Of a stretch of 64,000 nucleotides of DNA, positions 34,512-44,802 are shown one piece after another. Under the pieces are notes generated by a model that made no database searches, was not told where the DNA came from, and saw only the letters and a program-made list of their open reading frames with translations. The translations under genes and the position numbers were made by a program. The DNA is from Tuctoria greenei (Eukaryota; Streptophyta; Magnoliopsida; Poales; Poaceae). Numbering within the stretch: the first letter of the stretch is position 1; each line of letters begins with the position of its first letter. Where the stretch lies: assembly GCA_036927565.1 (NCBI GenBank), contig JAYESD010000001.1:142527415-142591414 (forward strand), given 5' to 3'.

Positions 34512-35282
34512 TGCCAAAAAGATGCCAACGTCCATGAAGATTTGCGACAACTATCCCGTGGAGTGGTTAATGTTAGAAGCTATGGTCGATATGACGTCAA
34601 CGGCTATCGATTCCGTACAACTCAATTTGAATCTCTTCGTCCTCTCGCGGCAACATGTAATACCGGAGTTGTGATGAGGGCAATCGATTCGCAAGATCAT
34701 GAAACGCAGTACTACGGGATTATTAAAAAAATCCTTGAATTCACTTTTGTCGCAAACAAGCCAATTCGAGCGGTATTCTTTGACTGCGAATGGTTTGATT
34801 CCATTCGTGGAATTCGAGTAAACGAATTTGGCATGGTCGAAGTAAAACACAAGGAACGGTTGAAAGGATTCGATTCATTAGTTCTTGCACACCAAGTAGA
34901 GCAAGTGTACTATCTACCTTATCCATGCAATAAATTCAAAGCTTGGTGGGTGGTACATAAGGTGAATCCTCGTGAGCGGTTATACGCTCCAGGAGATGAT
35001 GATTATCACGACGAAGCTGAGGTTGATTGTGTCTACCAAGAGGAAGAGTTGCCAGACCCCTTCTCAGTCGAGCCCGGTGTAGGACTCGATAACTTAGTTG
35101 GAGACGCTCAAGATATCGAGGCTGGCACGGAAGCGGAAACAGAATCAGAATCAGAATCTGAAGATATCGATGACATAGTCGAACCTGCTGATTTGCGCAA
35201 ACGAAAACGATATGCGCAACAAGAAGATCGATGGGCTGGTTTAAGGAGTAGGGTGCATGATCGTGATGTTGATGAATTTTGA
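34512..35282 (+). pseudogene. 3' exon of CACTA TNP2-type transposase: DUF4216 domain only
   Basis: After an acceptor ACAG at 34508-34511 the frame reads CQKDANVHEDLRQLSRGV and the DUF4216 domain: VRSYGRYDVNGYRFRTTQFE, QYYGIIKKILEF, FFDCEWFDSIRGIRVNEFG and KFKAWWVVHKVNPRERL. An acidic tail (AETESESESEDIDD) and a basic end precede the TGA at 35280. DUF4216 is the C-terminal module of plant CACTA transposases. The preceding catalytic TNP2 region is absent from 33200-34500, replaced by low-complexity repeats. The exon is open for 256 codons, so the loss of TNP2 is likely recent or this piece is retained by chance. Confidence 0.85.
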
Positions 35283-35360
35283 AGTAACGTTTTATTCACT
35301 TATCTAACATTAATTTTGTATATTATCTTTGTATATTAATCATTTATTCCTTGCAATAGG

Positions 35361-37662
35361 ATGTCGTCAAAGGGGAAGGGGAAGGGGAAGCCAGTGAGAG
35401 GGTTTGAGCCGCCAGCAGACCCTTGCTCAGGGAGCTCGTTCCGTTCTAGTCGACGTGAGCTCTTTCTGGCACACGCTCCACCCTCAGCTGTCGTGTGCTT
35501 TCAGCGGAGAGAGGTAAACTTTAGTTACTATAAAGTTATTTTTGAAATTGCAATTGTTATTAATTATTAATAAAGTCATTCCTTTTGTGCAGTCTGGCTC
35601 AGAGACTTCTGAGTCTGAGTCAGAGTCTGAGGCTAGGGGGCCGCTACAGGAGCCCGACTCAGAGGCTAGGGGGCCCTCTAGCGCTAGCCTCCCTTCGGAG
35701 CCGGCTAGCGCTAGCCTCCCTGGGCAGCCCTCTACCACTAGCCTTCCTGGAGGCTCCGGGGGGTCTGCAGAGCCTTCAGGGTCACAGGACGCGGCAGCGT
35801 CGCAGCAGAGGCGACGGACGAGGAGGACCCACTTTGCGGCTCCTCCTCCGGTTACTACTCAGCGGACCACGATCCGTCCCGTTGGAGACAGGTATAAAAA
35901 CTGTAAATAGTATACTAAATATTAGATGTTGTTTTTCTTTACTTAATGATTTAATATATTTTGTAGATGTTGGTACGACTTCTCGTTCACGGGGGCCGAG
36001 AAGCACCACAGGCAGGTTAACAGTGTCCTCGGTGCTATCGTCAAGTTGCACTACCCCGGTGTAATTGACGGTTTTCCTGCCCTGTCGTGGGATGACTACG
36101 CTCGGGTCTCTCACCCGGTGCACGGCACGGTTCAGGGAGCCGTGTGGCATGATTTTATGGTAAGTTTAACTGTTTCGTTTTTTCAACTCATTTGAATTCT
36201 TAATTGCATATCACTTAAATATTTGTTTGCTTAAAGTTGAGGTACCAAGTAGAGGAGCCGGGCATGGAGGACCACGCGAGACGCGTGTTCCATTACAACG
36301 CTCGGAAGCTCACGACGGCGGCGTTGTCATACGCCCGGATTCAGGCCGTCAACGCTTACTACAAGCGGCACCCCCGGGAGCAGGAGCAGGAGCAGCAAAG
36401 GGGTGTCTTTAGGAAGGACTCGGACTCCTACTTGACAGAGGAGCAGTACGCGGAGGTAAGTTTTTAATATTGTTAAATATTTACAATATCTACTTATGTT
36501 AACCGCGTTGATGAAAATGAAATATGTGCAGGTTAGTATTTCCTGGTTACAGGGTAACATCGAGGCGTACTTAGCTCTCTGTCGGTACTGGGCTAGCGAC
36601 GCTTTTATCAACAAGTCCACGAAGGCTAGACAGTGCCGCATGGGGTCCGAGGGCAAGCACAACTATGGCGGTGACGGCTACTTGCGTTTGGCTAAACGCA
36701 TGGTAAGTACCTTTTTATTTTATTTATGTGTTCTTAATATATTATTTATCTCACTAACACGGATGTACAGGAGCGAGAGCTGGGTCATGAGCCGACCCCG
36801 ACCCAGGTTTGGAAGAGAGGTCACAAGGGAAGTGACCCTTCTCAGCCAGGGCAGTGTAGTCAGGTCGCAGCCGACCGACTGGTAAGTTTTCGAAATTCAT
36901 CAATTTCATTATAACTAATACTATTATTGACATACTTACAAGATTTATTTGTTTTGTAGACAAAGTACGCGCAGGAGGTCGCGAAGATACACGGTGCGGA
37001 TTACGATTGGGAAAGCGCGCTGATCGACCCCCAAGCCGCGTACGCAAGCGGAGGCGGGAAGGCCCACGGACGGTGAGTTCTTCGTGTGTTTCATTTCTTT
37101 TTCAATTAATCTTCTTCTACTTAGTGTTTTCATTCTTTTGCAGGTTTGCCATTTTCGATGGAGTTGTCGACTCGAGGTCGACGCGACCTTTGAGAGGCGC
37201 TTCATCGTCGCAAGCTTCGACCGCTGGGACCAGTGGTCGTCTCTCGCAGACGCAGCTGGAGCTCCAGGCCATGAGGGAGTCGCTGACTCAAACTCAGGCA
37301 GAGCTGGAGAGGACGAGGGAGGAGCAGCAGAGGATGGCCTTAATGATGGCCCAGATGCAAGCAACGATGGCGGTAAGTAATTTAAAGTACCGTAGTTAAA
37401 TTTCACAGCACTTAATAACATATATCTGCTAATATCTTGCAATGGCAGGCTCTTGCTCGACAAAGCGGTCAGGACATCCAGATTCCTACGCTTCCGCCAC
37501 AGCAGACACCGGAGCAGGTAATATTGTCTATACCTAGGAGTTTGATTCCCTTTTCATTATGTTAAAAAGTTATTTGCATCACATTTAATCCTAATTATGA
37601 TTCTTTTGCAGGGTTCCGGAACGCGTCGAGATCCCGGAGGCAGTGGAGGGGGTAGCGTGTAG
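35361..37662 (+). CDS. CACTA accessory gene, Plant transposase Ptta/En/Spm type (Transposase_24), ten exons, apparently intact
   Basis: Predicted exons: 35361-35513, 35593-35891, 35967-36159, 36237-36455, 36532-36702, 36771-36881, 36960-37072, 37144-37372, 37449-37517 and 37612-37662. All nine introns have GT..AG ends and short plant-like lengths. Joined phases stay open (1608 nt, 535 codons plus TAG). The N-terminus is a Ser/Glu-rich disordered region (SETSESESESE). The conserved core lies in exons 3-6: WYDFSFTGAEKHHRQV, YWASDAFINKSTKARQCRMG and EGKHNYGGDGYLRLAKRM, the signature of the Ptta/En/Spm family. Exon 8 encodes a coiled coil (LELQAMRESLTQTQAELE), probably for oligomerisation. Such proteins are thought to bind subterminal repeats. 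It could still act in trans if expressed. Confidence 0.85.
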
Positions 37663-37996
37663 ACACTGGAGCAGGTGAGAAACTCTCTTTAAGTGTATCT
37701 AATCAAGCTTTAGTAGTTTTTGGCCATGGTAGAAATGATTAGTATATAGTGAATAAGTTGTCAGTGCTTCCATTTAACAAAAGGGCTAGTGATTATCGCT
37801 GATGTTTCCTTCTTATGTCGAAACTGATGTTCACTGAGTTAACAAAGGGCTAGTGCTTCCATTTAACTAGTGATATAGTACATTACTTCATTTGAAACTA
37901 CATCATGCTTCCTTCTTTTGTCACTGATGTTCTTGGCCTCTTATGTTATCACTGAGTTGACATTGATGCTTACTAGTGATTATGTTTCTTTTGCAG

Positions 37997-38050
37997 GGAT
38001 CCGGAACGTGCCGAGAAGATCCTGGAGGTAATGGAGGGGCTAGCGTGTAG
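37997..38050 (+). other. Duplicate last exon of the CACTA accessory gene
   Basis: After TTTCTTTTGCAG (37985-37996) the sequence repeats the last exon with few changes (GSGTCREDPGG..., stop TAG at 38048-38050) and the same acceptor. It keeps the same phase, so either copy could serve as the final exon. The intervening 330 bp also contain smaller internal repeats (GGGCTAGTG, CTGATGTT). Confidence 0.75.
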
Positions 38051-38206
38051 CCCGGTGGTTGTTGATGTTGATTGTTGCAAATTGTGTTGTTGTTGATGTT
38101 TTGAACTATATATTGAAACTGTTATGTTGTGTATGAAATTATTTGTTTGTTCTGTGTTCTCGCCATCGAGCGAGGTAGTCAGTTTCTGTTTTTAAAAAAA
38201 AAATCG

Positions 38207-38605
38207 AAAACTTAACTTACGTCGGCTACGGTCAGGCCGACGTAAGTTAGCCCAGGTTAACTTACGTCGGTCAGGCCATACCGACGTAAGTTAAACCACT
38301 AAACTTACGTCGGTTTACCCTGGCCGACGTAAGTTACAGCACTTAACTTACGTCGGCCTGCCCAAGCCGACGTAAGTCCTCAGGCCCAGCCCAAGGCCCA
38401 TCTCGACACTTAACTTACGTCGGCTTCCGCAGACCGACGTAATTAAGTTAACTTACGTCGGTGGCCGACGTAAGTCACCTTAATTACGTCCAAATGCCTA
38501 CGTCGGCTGAATGCCGACGTAATTAAGGTAAAACCGACGTAATTAAGTTACTTACGTCGGTTTAAGCCTTACTTACGTCGGCCTTGGCCGACGTAAGTGA
38601 CCGTT
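38207..38605. repeat. CACTA right subterminal repeats
   Basis: About 18 copies of CTTACGTCGG(C/T) or its complement, many paired as inverted repeats around short spacers (for example ACTTACGTCGG...CCGACGTAAGT). Mirrors the array at the left end. Confidence 0.9.
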
Positions 38606-38617
38606 ATTCCTGTAGTG

Positions 38618-38870
38618 ATGGCCTTGGTTTTGACAGGAACAAACACATGTCTACTCCTAATCATGCTAAGAATAGAATTGTCAAATATTGTTTCATACAT
38701 TTGATGCTTCCTATGTTCTTATGAAAGCCAAACATGGAAAAGTCATTGCTAAATATACAGGGCCACACCACAAGAACTTGAAAACTTGTGTGTGGGTGCC
38801 CAAGACTCTTGTGACTAACCTGAGAGGACCCAAGCAAGCTTGGGTACCTAAAACCAAAGAATAATTCTTT
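38618..38870 (+). pseudogene. Sirevirus gag, 3' part after the CACTA insertion
   Basis: Sequence resumes after the TSD. From about 38700 the frame reads VLMKAKHGKVIAKYTGPHHK and then VWVPKTLVTNLRGPKQAWVP, a stretch found at the gag-pol border of Sireviruses, ending TAA at about 38863. Protease coding begins just after. Confidence 0.7.
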
Positions 38871-38871
38871 T

Positions 38872-39432
38872 TTGCAGGCTTACTCCTCCGGTGGATCTAA
38901 ATGGGTGCTAGATAGCAGATGCACAAATCACATGACCGGAGAGAGAGGTATGTTTGTGGAGTACGAGTACAACAAGGATCCAAGTGAAGGCATATACTTC
39001 GGAGACAACAGCCAAGGAAAGGTCCTTGGTAGCGGTAACATTGAAATATCCTCTCAACACACCTTATCTAATGTTTTACATGTAGATTCTCTAGATTATA
39101 ACCTATTGTCAATATCTCAACTATGCGACAAAGGTTACAACTGTTTATTCACTAATGAGGGTGTGACCGTTTTTAGAAGAAGCGATGGCTCGATTGCATT
39201 CAAGGGAATGTTGAAGGGCAAGCTTTATCTTGTTGACTTCAACAAAGATAAAGCCAAACTCAACACTTGCTTGGTTGCTAAGACCAACATGGGATGGTTG
39301 TGGCATAGACGGCTAGCCCATGTTGGGATGAGAAATCTGCAGAAACTTCTAAAAGGTGGTCACATCCGTGGTCTTAAGGATGTGGTTTTTGAAAAAGACA
39401 GGCCGTGCAGCGCTTGTCAAGCAAGAAAATAA
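38872..39432 (+). pseudogene. Sirevirus protease and GAG-pre-integrase domain
   Basis: Begins SGGSKWVLDSRCTNHMTG. The active site is normally D-S-G-C and here the Gly is Arg, which should disable the protease. VLHVDSLDYNLLSISQLCDK completes the protease. GWLWHRRLAHVGMRNLQKL and PCSACQARK are the zinc-binding H-H-C-C module before integrase. A TAA at 39430 ends the frame where integrase should follow. Confidence 0.85.
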
Positions 39433-40213
39433 GTCGGAGCACCACACCCCGCCAAGAATGTGATGACTACCGCAAGACCGCTGGAACTCCTCCACATGGA
39501 TCTCTTTGGTCCAAATTCGTATATCAGCATCGGCGGGAATCCTCAAGAAGTTCTTGAAAAGAGCTCAGAACGAATTCTCATCAGCCATAAAGAACATCAG
39601 AAGTGACAACGAGACATAATTCAAGAACCTCCAAATTGAAGAGTTTCTCGAAGAAGAAGGGATAAAGCATGAGTTCTCGGCACCCTACTCCCCTCAACAA
39701 AATGGGGTGGCCGAAAGGAAGAACAGAACATGGATTGAAATGGCAAGGACTATGTTGGATGAATACAAGACATCAGATCAATTTTGGGCAGAAGCGGTGA
39801 ACACTGCTTGTCATGCCACGAATCGGTTGTACCTCCACCGACTACTGAAGAAAACTCCATATGAGCTCCTTACCGGTAAAAAGCCTAATGTTTCTTATTT
39901 CAAAGTATTTGGTTGTAAATGTTTTATTATGAACAAGAAACCGAGGGCCTCGAAGTTCGCTTCGAAGTCCGATGAAGGGTTCTTGCTCGATTATGAATCG
40001 AATGCCTACGCCTATCATGTCTTCAACAAGGTGTCCGACCTTGTTGAAGTAGCACGTGACGTAGTGTTCGATGAATATAACGGCTCACAAGTGGAGCAAG
40101 TTGATAAGTGTGTGCTAGATAAAGAGGAAGCTCCATATGAAGCACTGAAGAAAATGGGACTTGGTGATATCTTACCACAAGAGCGAACTTTCGACTCAAA
40201 TGCACAAGATTAA
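39433..40213 (+). pseudogene. Sirevirus integrase, internally deleted
   Basis: 39480-39545 keeps LLHMDLFGP and then jumps to the EVLEKSSE-like segment. The expected middle of the core is shortened near 39537-39550. A stop at 39616 lies in the (R)SDN-x-E stretch. From 39620 the frame regains EEFLEEEGIKHEFSAPYSPQ, QNGVAERKNRTWIEMARTML and FKVFGCKCFIMN, ending with the linker toward RT at 40213. The deletion, rather than point changes alone, makes this integrase unrepairable by single mutations. Confidence 0.85.
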
Positions 40214-40385
40214 CTGCAACACGAAGGCAATGATCAAGGGGGAGCACTTTCACAAGATCAAGATGAGGAAAATCAAGAATATCAAGATAATCATGGGAGC
40301 AATGATCTAGGGGGGAGACAATGAACATGAAGATAATGAAGAACAAGCAACTACACAAGTTCCACACCCAAGAGTACATCAGAGC

Positions 40386-42016
40386 GTGCAAAGAGACCAT
40401 CCTGTCAACAATATCATTGGAGATATTGCTAAGGGAGTAACTACTAGATCTCGAGTTGCAAATTTCTATGAATACTACTCTTTTGTGTCTTTTCTGGAAC
40501 CATACAGGGTAGAAGAAGCCTTAAGGGATCCAGACTGGGTGATGGCGATGCAAGAGGAGTTAAACAACTTAAAAGAAATGAAGTGTGGGAGCTAGTGTAG
40601 AGACCAAAAGCGAACATCGTTGGAACCAAATGGGTCTTTCGGAACAAGCAAGATGAACATGGAGTTGTAACGAGAAATAAAGCGAGATTGGTGGCCAAAG
40701 GTTATTCTCAGGTCGAAGGTTTCGACTTCGATGAAACTTTCGCTCTTGTAGCTAGACTTGAGTCCATTCGTATTTTTTTGGCATATGCTACTCACCATAA
40801 TTTTAAGCTATATCAAATGGACGTCAAAAGCGCTTTCTTGAATGGTCCAATCAAGGAGGAAGTTTATGTGGAGCAGCCACCAGGATTCGAAGACCAAGAG
40901 TATCCCGATCATGTCTACAAACTGCGTAAGGCTCTCTATGGCCTCAAACAAGCTCCTCGAGCTTGGTATGAGTGCCTTAGAGATTTTCTGACTCAAAATG
41001 GGTTCAAAATTGGTAAAGCTGACTATACACTTTTCACTAAACATTTTGATGACCTTCTATTCGTATGTCAAATTTATGTTGATGACATCATCTTTGGATC
41101 CACTAACAAATCTTTCTGTGAAGAATTTAGCAAAATTATGATAGATAGGTTCAAGATGTCAATGATGGGCGAATTGAAGTTCTTCTTGGGATTCCAAGTG
41201 AAGCAACTAAGAGAAGGTACATTTATAAGCCAAACCAAATATACACACGAAATTCTCAAGAAATTCAATATGGACAAAGCCAAGCCTATCAAGACACCCA
41301 TGGCCATTAATGGACATCTCGACCTCAATGAAGACGGTCCAAATGTGGACCAGAAGGTATATCGGTCCATGATTAGCTCCTTACATTATTTATGTGCATC
41401 TAGGCCAGATATTATGCTTAGTGTTTGCTTGTGTGCAAGGTTTCAATCCGCACCTAAAGAGTGTCACTTAATTGCCGTAAAAAGAATCCTAAGGTATCTT
41501 GTGCACACACCCAACTTGGGTCTTTGGTATCCCAAAGGATCCAAGTTTAACTTGATAGGGTATTCTGACGTCGACTATGCAGGATGCAAAGTCGATAGAA
41601 AAAGCACGTCAGGGACTTGTCAATTTCTTGGTAGGTCCCTAGTTTCTTGGTCATCTAAAAAGCAAAACTCCATTGCTCTTTCCACAGCGGAAGCAGAGTA
41701 TGTTGCAGCCGGTAGTTGTTGCGCACAACTATTTTGGATGCGACAGACTCTTAGGGACTACAGCTACAGTCTTAGCCATATCCCGCTTCTATGTGATAAT
41801 GAAAGTGCTATAAAAATTGCACACAACTCTGTAGAGCACTCAAGAACTAAGCACATAGATAGCCGTCATCATTTTCGTAGAGATCATTCATTAAAAGGTG
41901 ATATTGCTATTTCACATGTTAGGACTGAAAAACAACTTGCGGATATTTTCACCAAACCATTAGATGAGAAAAGTTTTTGTGAGCTTAGAAATGAACTTAA
42001 TATTCTTGACTCTTGA
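40386..42016 (+). pseudogene. Sirevirus reverse transcriptase and RNase H, nearly intact
   Basis: 40386-40595 holds the RT start (LEPYRVEEALRDPDWVMAM, EELNNLKE), ended by TAG at 40593. 40688-42016 (442 aa) reads VAKGYSQVEGFDFDETFA, YQMDVKSAFLNGPIKEEVYV, KALYGLKQAPRAWYE and the catalytic QIYVDDIIFGST. RNase H follows (SDVDYAGCKVDRKSTSG, STAEAEYVAAGSCCAQ, CDNESAIKIA) and the C-terminal LADIFTKPLDE. The catalytic Asp pair is present. The junction between the two frames lacks about 30 codons of clear alignment because of stops. Confidence 0.9.
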
Positions 42017-42252
42017 AATGTGGCTTGAAACATTGCATACCTGATTGAAACTTCAAACATCGCATTTTATTGTTGAAAACTGCCCCTCACCTCTTTTTCT
42101 TCTAAGAAAACTAATTTTAATGAAGAAATCTTGCAGTTTATGACCACTTTTCATTGTTGATTGCCTTCTGGTCATAATTACCAAGATTATTTGCAAAACT
42201 TGTCCTTGGATCACTTTTAATTATCTCTATATACTTAGGTTTTCCAGAGGCA

Positions 42253-42354
42253 CCGGACTAGTCAGGTTTGCCACCAGACTAGTCCGGACAGTCTCTCATT
42301 CCTAGGATTTTCAGGGGCACCGGACTAGTCCGTCCCCTGACCGGACTAGTCCGG
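42253..42354. repeat. Second palindrome cluster, directly upstream of an internal TATA box
   Basis: Four copies of CCGGACTAGTCCGG or near variants (about 42253, 42272, 42319 and 42341). The last ends at 42354, ten bases before TATATAA at 42364. The same core builds the LTR arrays. Confidence 0.9.
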
Positions 42355-42363
42355 TCGGCCGCG

Positions 42364-42370
42364 TATATAA
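42364..42370 (+). promoter_or_regulatory. Candidate internal promoter for the env-position ORF
   Basis: GTATATAAGCAG is followed by a CT-rich leader-like stretch (CCTCACCTCTCCTCTTACC, AACCCTAGCCCCC) typical of plant 5' untranslated regions. The ATG lies at 42894. A GGTAAAATTC donor-like site at about 42588 could start a leader intron. No experimental support is visible from sequence alone. Confidence 0.5.
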
Positions 42371-42758
42371 GCAGTTGGCCGGCCCAAATCAAATTTTCAA
42401 ACCTCCCTCAACTTGCTCGCCCTCACCTCTCCTCTTACCTCCTAAACCCTAGCCCCCTCCCCCCCAAAGAGACCTTCAAGTTGAGCCCTCAAAAATCAAG
42501 TTTTCTCCGTGGGGAATCCTCTCCTCGACGAGTTGATCCTCCCCTCCAGACAGATTCAAGCTTCATCAACTCGAATCTTCAAATCTCGGTAAAATTCTCC
42601 CTCAGACCAAAATCTCAACTTTTCTCATTCTAGCTCATTTCCTTTGATTCCAAGGTTGTACATTGGCTTCATAGATGTATTCCTACCACCTTCATGTCAT
42701 TTTGTATCTTTAGATAGAAGTTTTGGAATTCAAGGAAATCATTAGGGTTCTTGCCAGG

Positions 42759-42836
42759 CCGGACTAGTCCGGTGCTCAGAGACGGACAAGTCCGGTACGC
42801 CGGACAAGTCTGCACTTTGAACCCGGACAAGTCCGA
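42759..42836. repeat. Third palindrome group before the env-position ORF
   Basis: One full CCGGACTAGTCCGG (42759-42772) and three CGGACAAGTC(C/T)G variants, in which one base breaks the palindrome. It ends about 58 bp before the ATG at 42894. Confidence 0.85.
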
Positions 42837-42893
42837 TCTCTGACATCTGAACCCTAATTTGACCTCGATCCTTGGTTCATTCTTATCTAATCC

Positions 42894-44405
42894 ATGAACT
42901 CCTTATTAGGCACGATGTCTTCAAGATCAGATGACAGCTCTTTCCACATTGATGAAGAAGTTGAACGTGAAAAAGTGAGGAGAGCCAAGGAGAGGTACAT
43001 GAAGAAAAGACATGATGTTAATGTCCACTCTCCACCCTCCGATGACAATTTGCCTAAGAAGAGAAAAATGGTTGTAAAGAAGGCCCAAGGAAAAGATGCC
43101 GAGAGCTCCTCAAGGCCAAAGAGGGCTCTCAACAAAGGGAAGGGGCTTGCTAGTGGTCCCATTGGGCCCTTGAAGATGAAAAACCCAAGTCACCGCAACA
43201 GGCAGTGTTCGAGTGAGGACTTCACCGGAAAAGGGGGTGAGCCTGCCGATAGCATTAGGAAGATTAATGTGTATAATCAACCTCGGCAATGCTTAGACCC
43301 AAGATTTTGGAGCAACTTCCATGCCGACTACTACGAGCATGTGTACATGAAGATGAAGAATCCCGTTGTGAAGAGTCAATGGGTGAACATTGGATACATG
43401 CAGTCGAAGAAGTATCCTGCCTTTCGTGAGGTGGTTGAGGCCCTGGAGAGGCACAGTATGAAGGAACTATTTTCCTTTGAGAATGTCTAGAACAATGAGA
43501 TCATCACCCAATTCTACTCTACGCTCTACTTTGCTCAGGGTGATGGAGACAGTCTTACTTGGATGACCCATGGTTCCAAGTATAGTGTTACTTATGATGA
43601 GTTTGCAAGGATTCTTCACCTTGAACATACTTTGGATCATGATCTTGTCATCCACAATTTGCAGCCCTTGGAGAAGGATGATCTCAAGTTCCTCTATGAC
43701 ACAAGGATGCCCTATACTCCTACCAACATCAAATACTTGAAGCCCTTCTTTGTGGTCCTCAACAGAATCTTGAGGAAGACGATAGCCCCAAAAGATGGAG
43801 ATGCGCGGACTATCCAAGGAACCTTGAGGACCCTAATGAAGGTCATTAGTGGAAGGAGACCATTCAATGTCTTTGAGTACATCTACAATGACATTGTGAA
43901 CATCTCAATCACTCCCAATAGGTCTTGCGGGTATGCCCCGTACATCATGTTCATGATTGAGAAAGTGACAGGACTTGAGTTTGTCAAGGATGTCGCTCAT
44001 ACGGGGTTGAAGCCGCAAAAGCCAACCGAGTACACTCTACCCTCAGCTCCTACTACACCTTCCTCCCCTGAAGCTGAGAGGAGGACTAAACAAACTCAGG
44101 ATGTGAATGCCACAAGATCTGCAGCTGCTCCTACTGGCTCTGCACCTGCCCATGAACCCTCCAGTGGTGTCCTCAAAATGCTCACCTCCATCTTTGCCTG
44201 CTGCCGCAAGATTGAAGTTAGGCAGAAGAAACATCAACAATATGCCAACGCCAACATCAAAGCTATATGTGATAAGCTAGAGATTAAGCTGTTTGGATCC
44301 CCGCCCACCTTCGAGGACTCCGAGGAAGATCCTGCTCTGGAGAATGATGATGGTGGTGAAGATGAAGACCGGACCGAAACTAAAGAAGGGAGCGGCGATG
44401 AGTGA
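42894..44405 (+). pseudogene. Sirevirus env-position ORF (plant transposon protein domain), one in-frame stop
   Basis: ATG 42894 to TGA 44403, one reading frame with a single TAG at 43488-43490 (503 codons otherwise). The N-terminus is basic with a likely nuclear signal (LPKKRKMVVKKAQGK). The middle part reads PRFWSNFHADYYEHVYMKM and continues across the stop with ITQFYSTLYFAQG and YSVTYDEFARILHLEH, matching the 'putative plant transposon protein' domain found in many plant retroelements. An S/T/P/A linker and an acidic C-terminus (FEDSEEDPALENDDGGEDED) follow. No signal peptide or membrane segment is evident, so an envelope role is not supported. The stop could be a lesion or a readthrough site. 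A lesion is more likely. Confidence 0.75.
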
Positions 44406-44802
44406 TTCCCCTCAATTTTTCCCTTTTTGGTGCCTTGATGTCAAAGGGGGAGAGATTGAGACTGGTAGTCTAAGACTATCTCTAGTTGTAGTCTTTATGC
44501 TTTTGTGATCGAGGACATGTATCTATTTTTAAAACTTTGTAATGCACTATTTCTTCTCTTATGTGTGATGCTTATTGTTGCTTGAATGATTATCTCTATG
44601 CTCATTATTGATTATCTTTATTTCATCACACTTTGTTGATTACACACCTGTTAGGCACCCCACCATAAGGTGTGTGCATATGTGAGAAGCTTTTTGTGGA
44701 TTTATCGTTATTCTCATATGTGCACACCTTATGAAAATCAAAATTTTACTCGCATTTGTGATATCTCAAACGGTTGTTGTCAATCACCAAAAAGGGGGAG
44801 AT
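44406..44802 (+). other. Sirevirus 3' untranslated region and polypurine tract
   Basis: Contains two inverted copies of an ATAAGGTGTG(T)GCATATGTGAGAA-like word (44664-44692 and 44713-44732) that could form a hairpin. It ends in AAAAAGGGGGAGAT (44789-44802). Confidence 0.7.

Larger units (their letters stand above)
32919..38617 (+). mobile_element. CACTA (En/Spm) transposon, complete ends, TSD ATG, TNP2 deleted
   Basis: Left end CACTACAGGAATA (32919) and right end ATTCCTGTAGTG (to 38617) are inverted. The flanking triplet ATG is duplicated exactly (32916-32918 and 38618-38620). Subterminal regions are packed with (A)CTTACGTCGGC and GCCGACGTAAG words. Inside are GC/CT-rich repeats, the 3' exon of a TNP2-type transposase gene (DUF4216 only) and a complete ten-exon Ptta/En/Spm-type gene. 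With no TNP2 catalytic domain the element is not autonomous. It is the innermost and so the youngest insertion of the nest. Confidence 0.96.
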
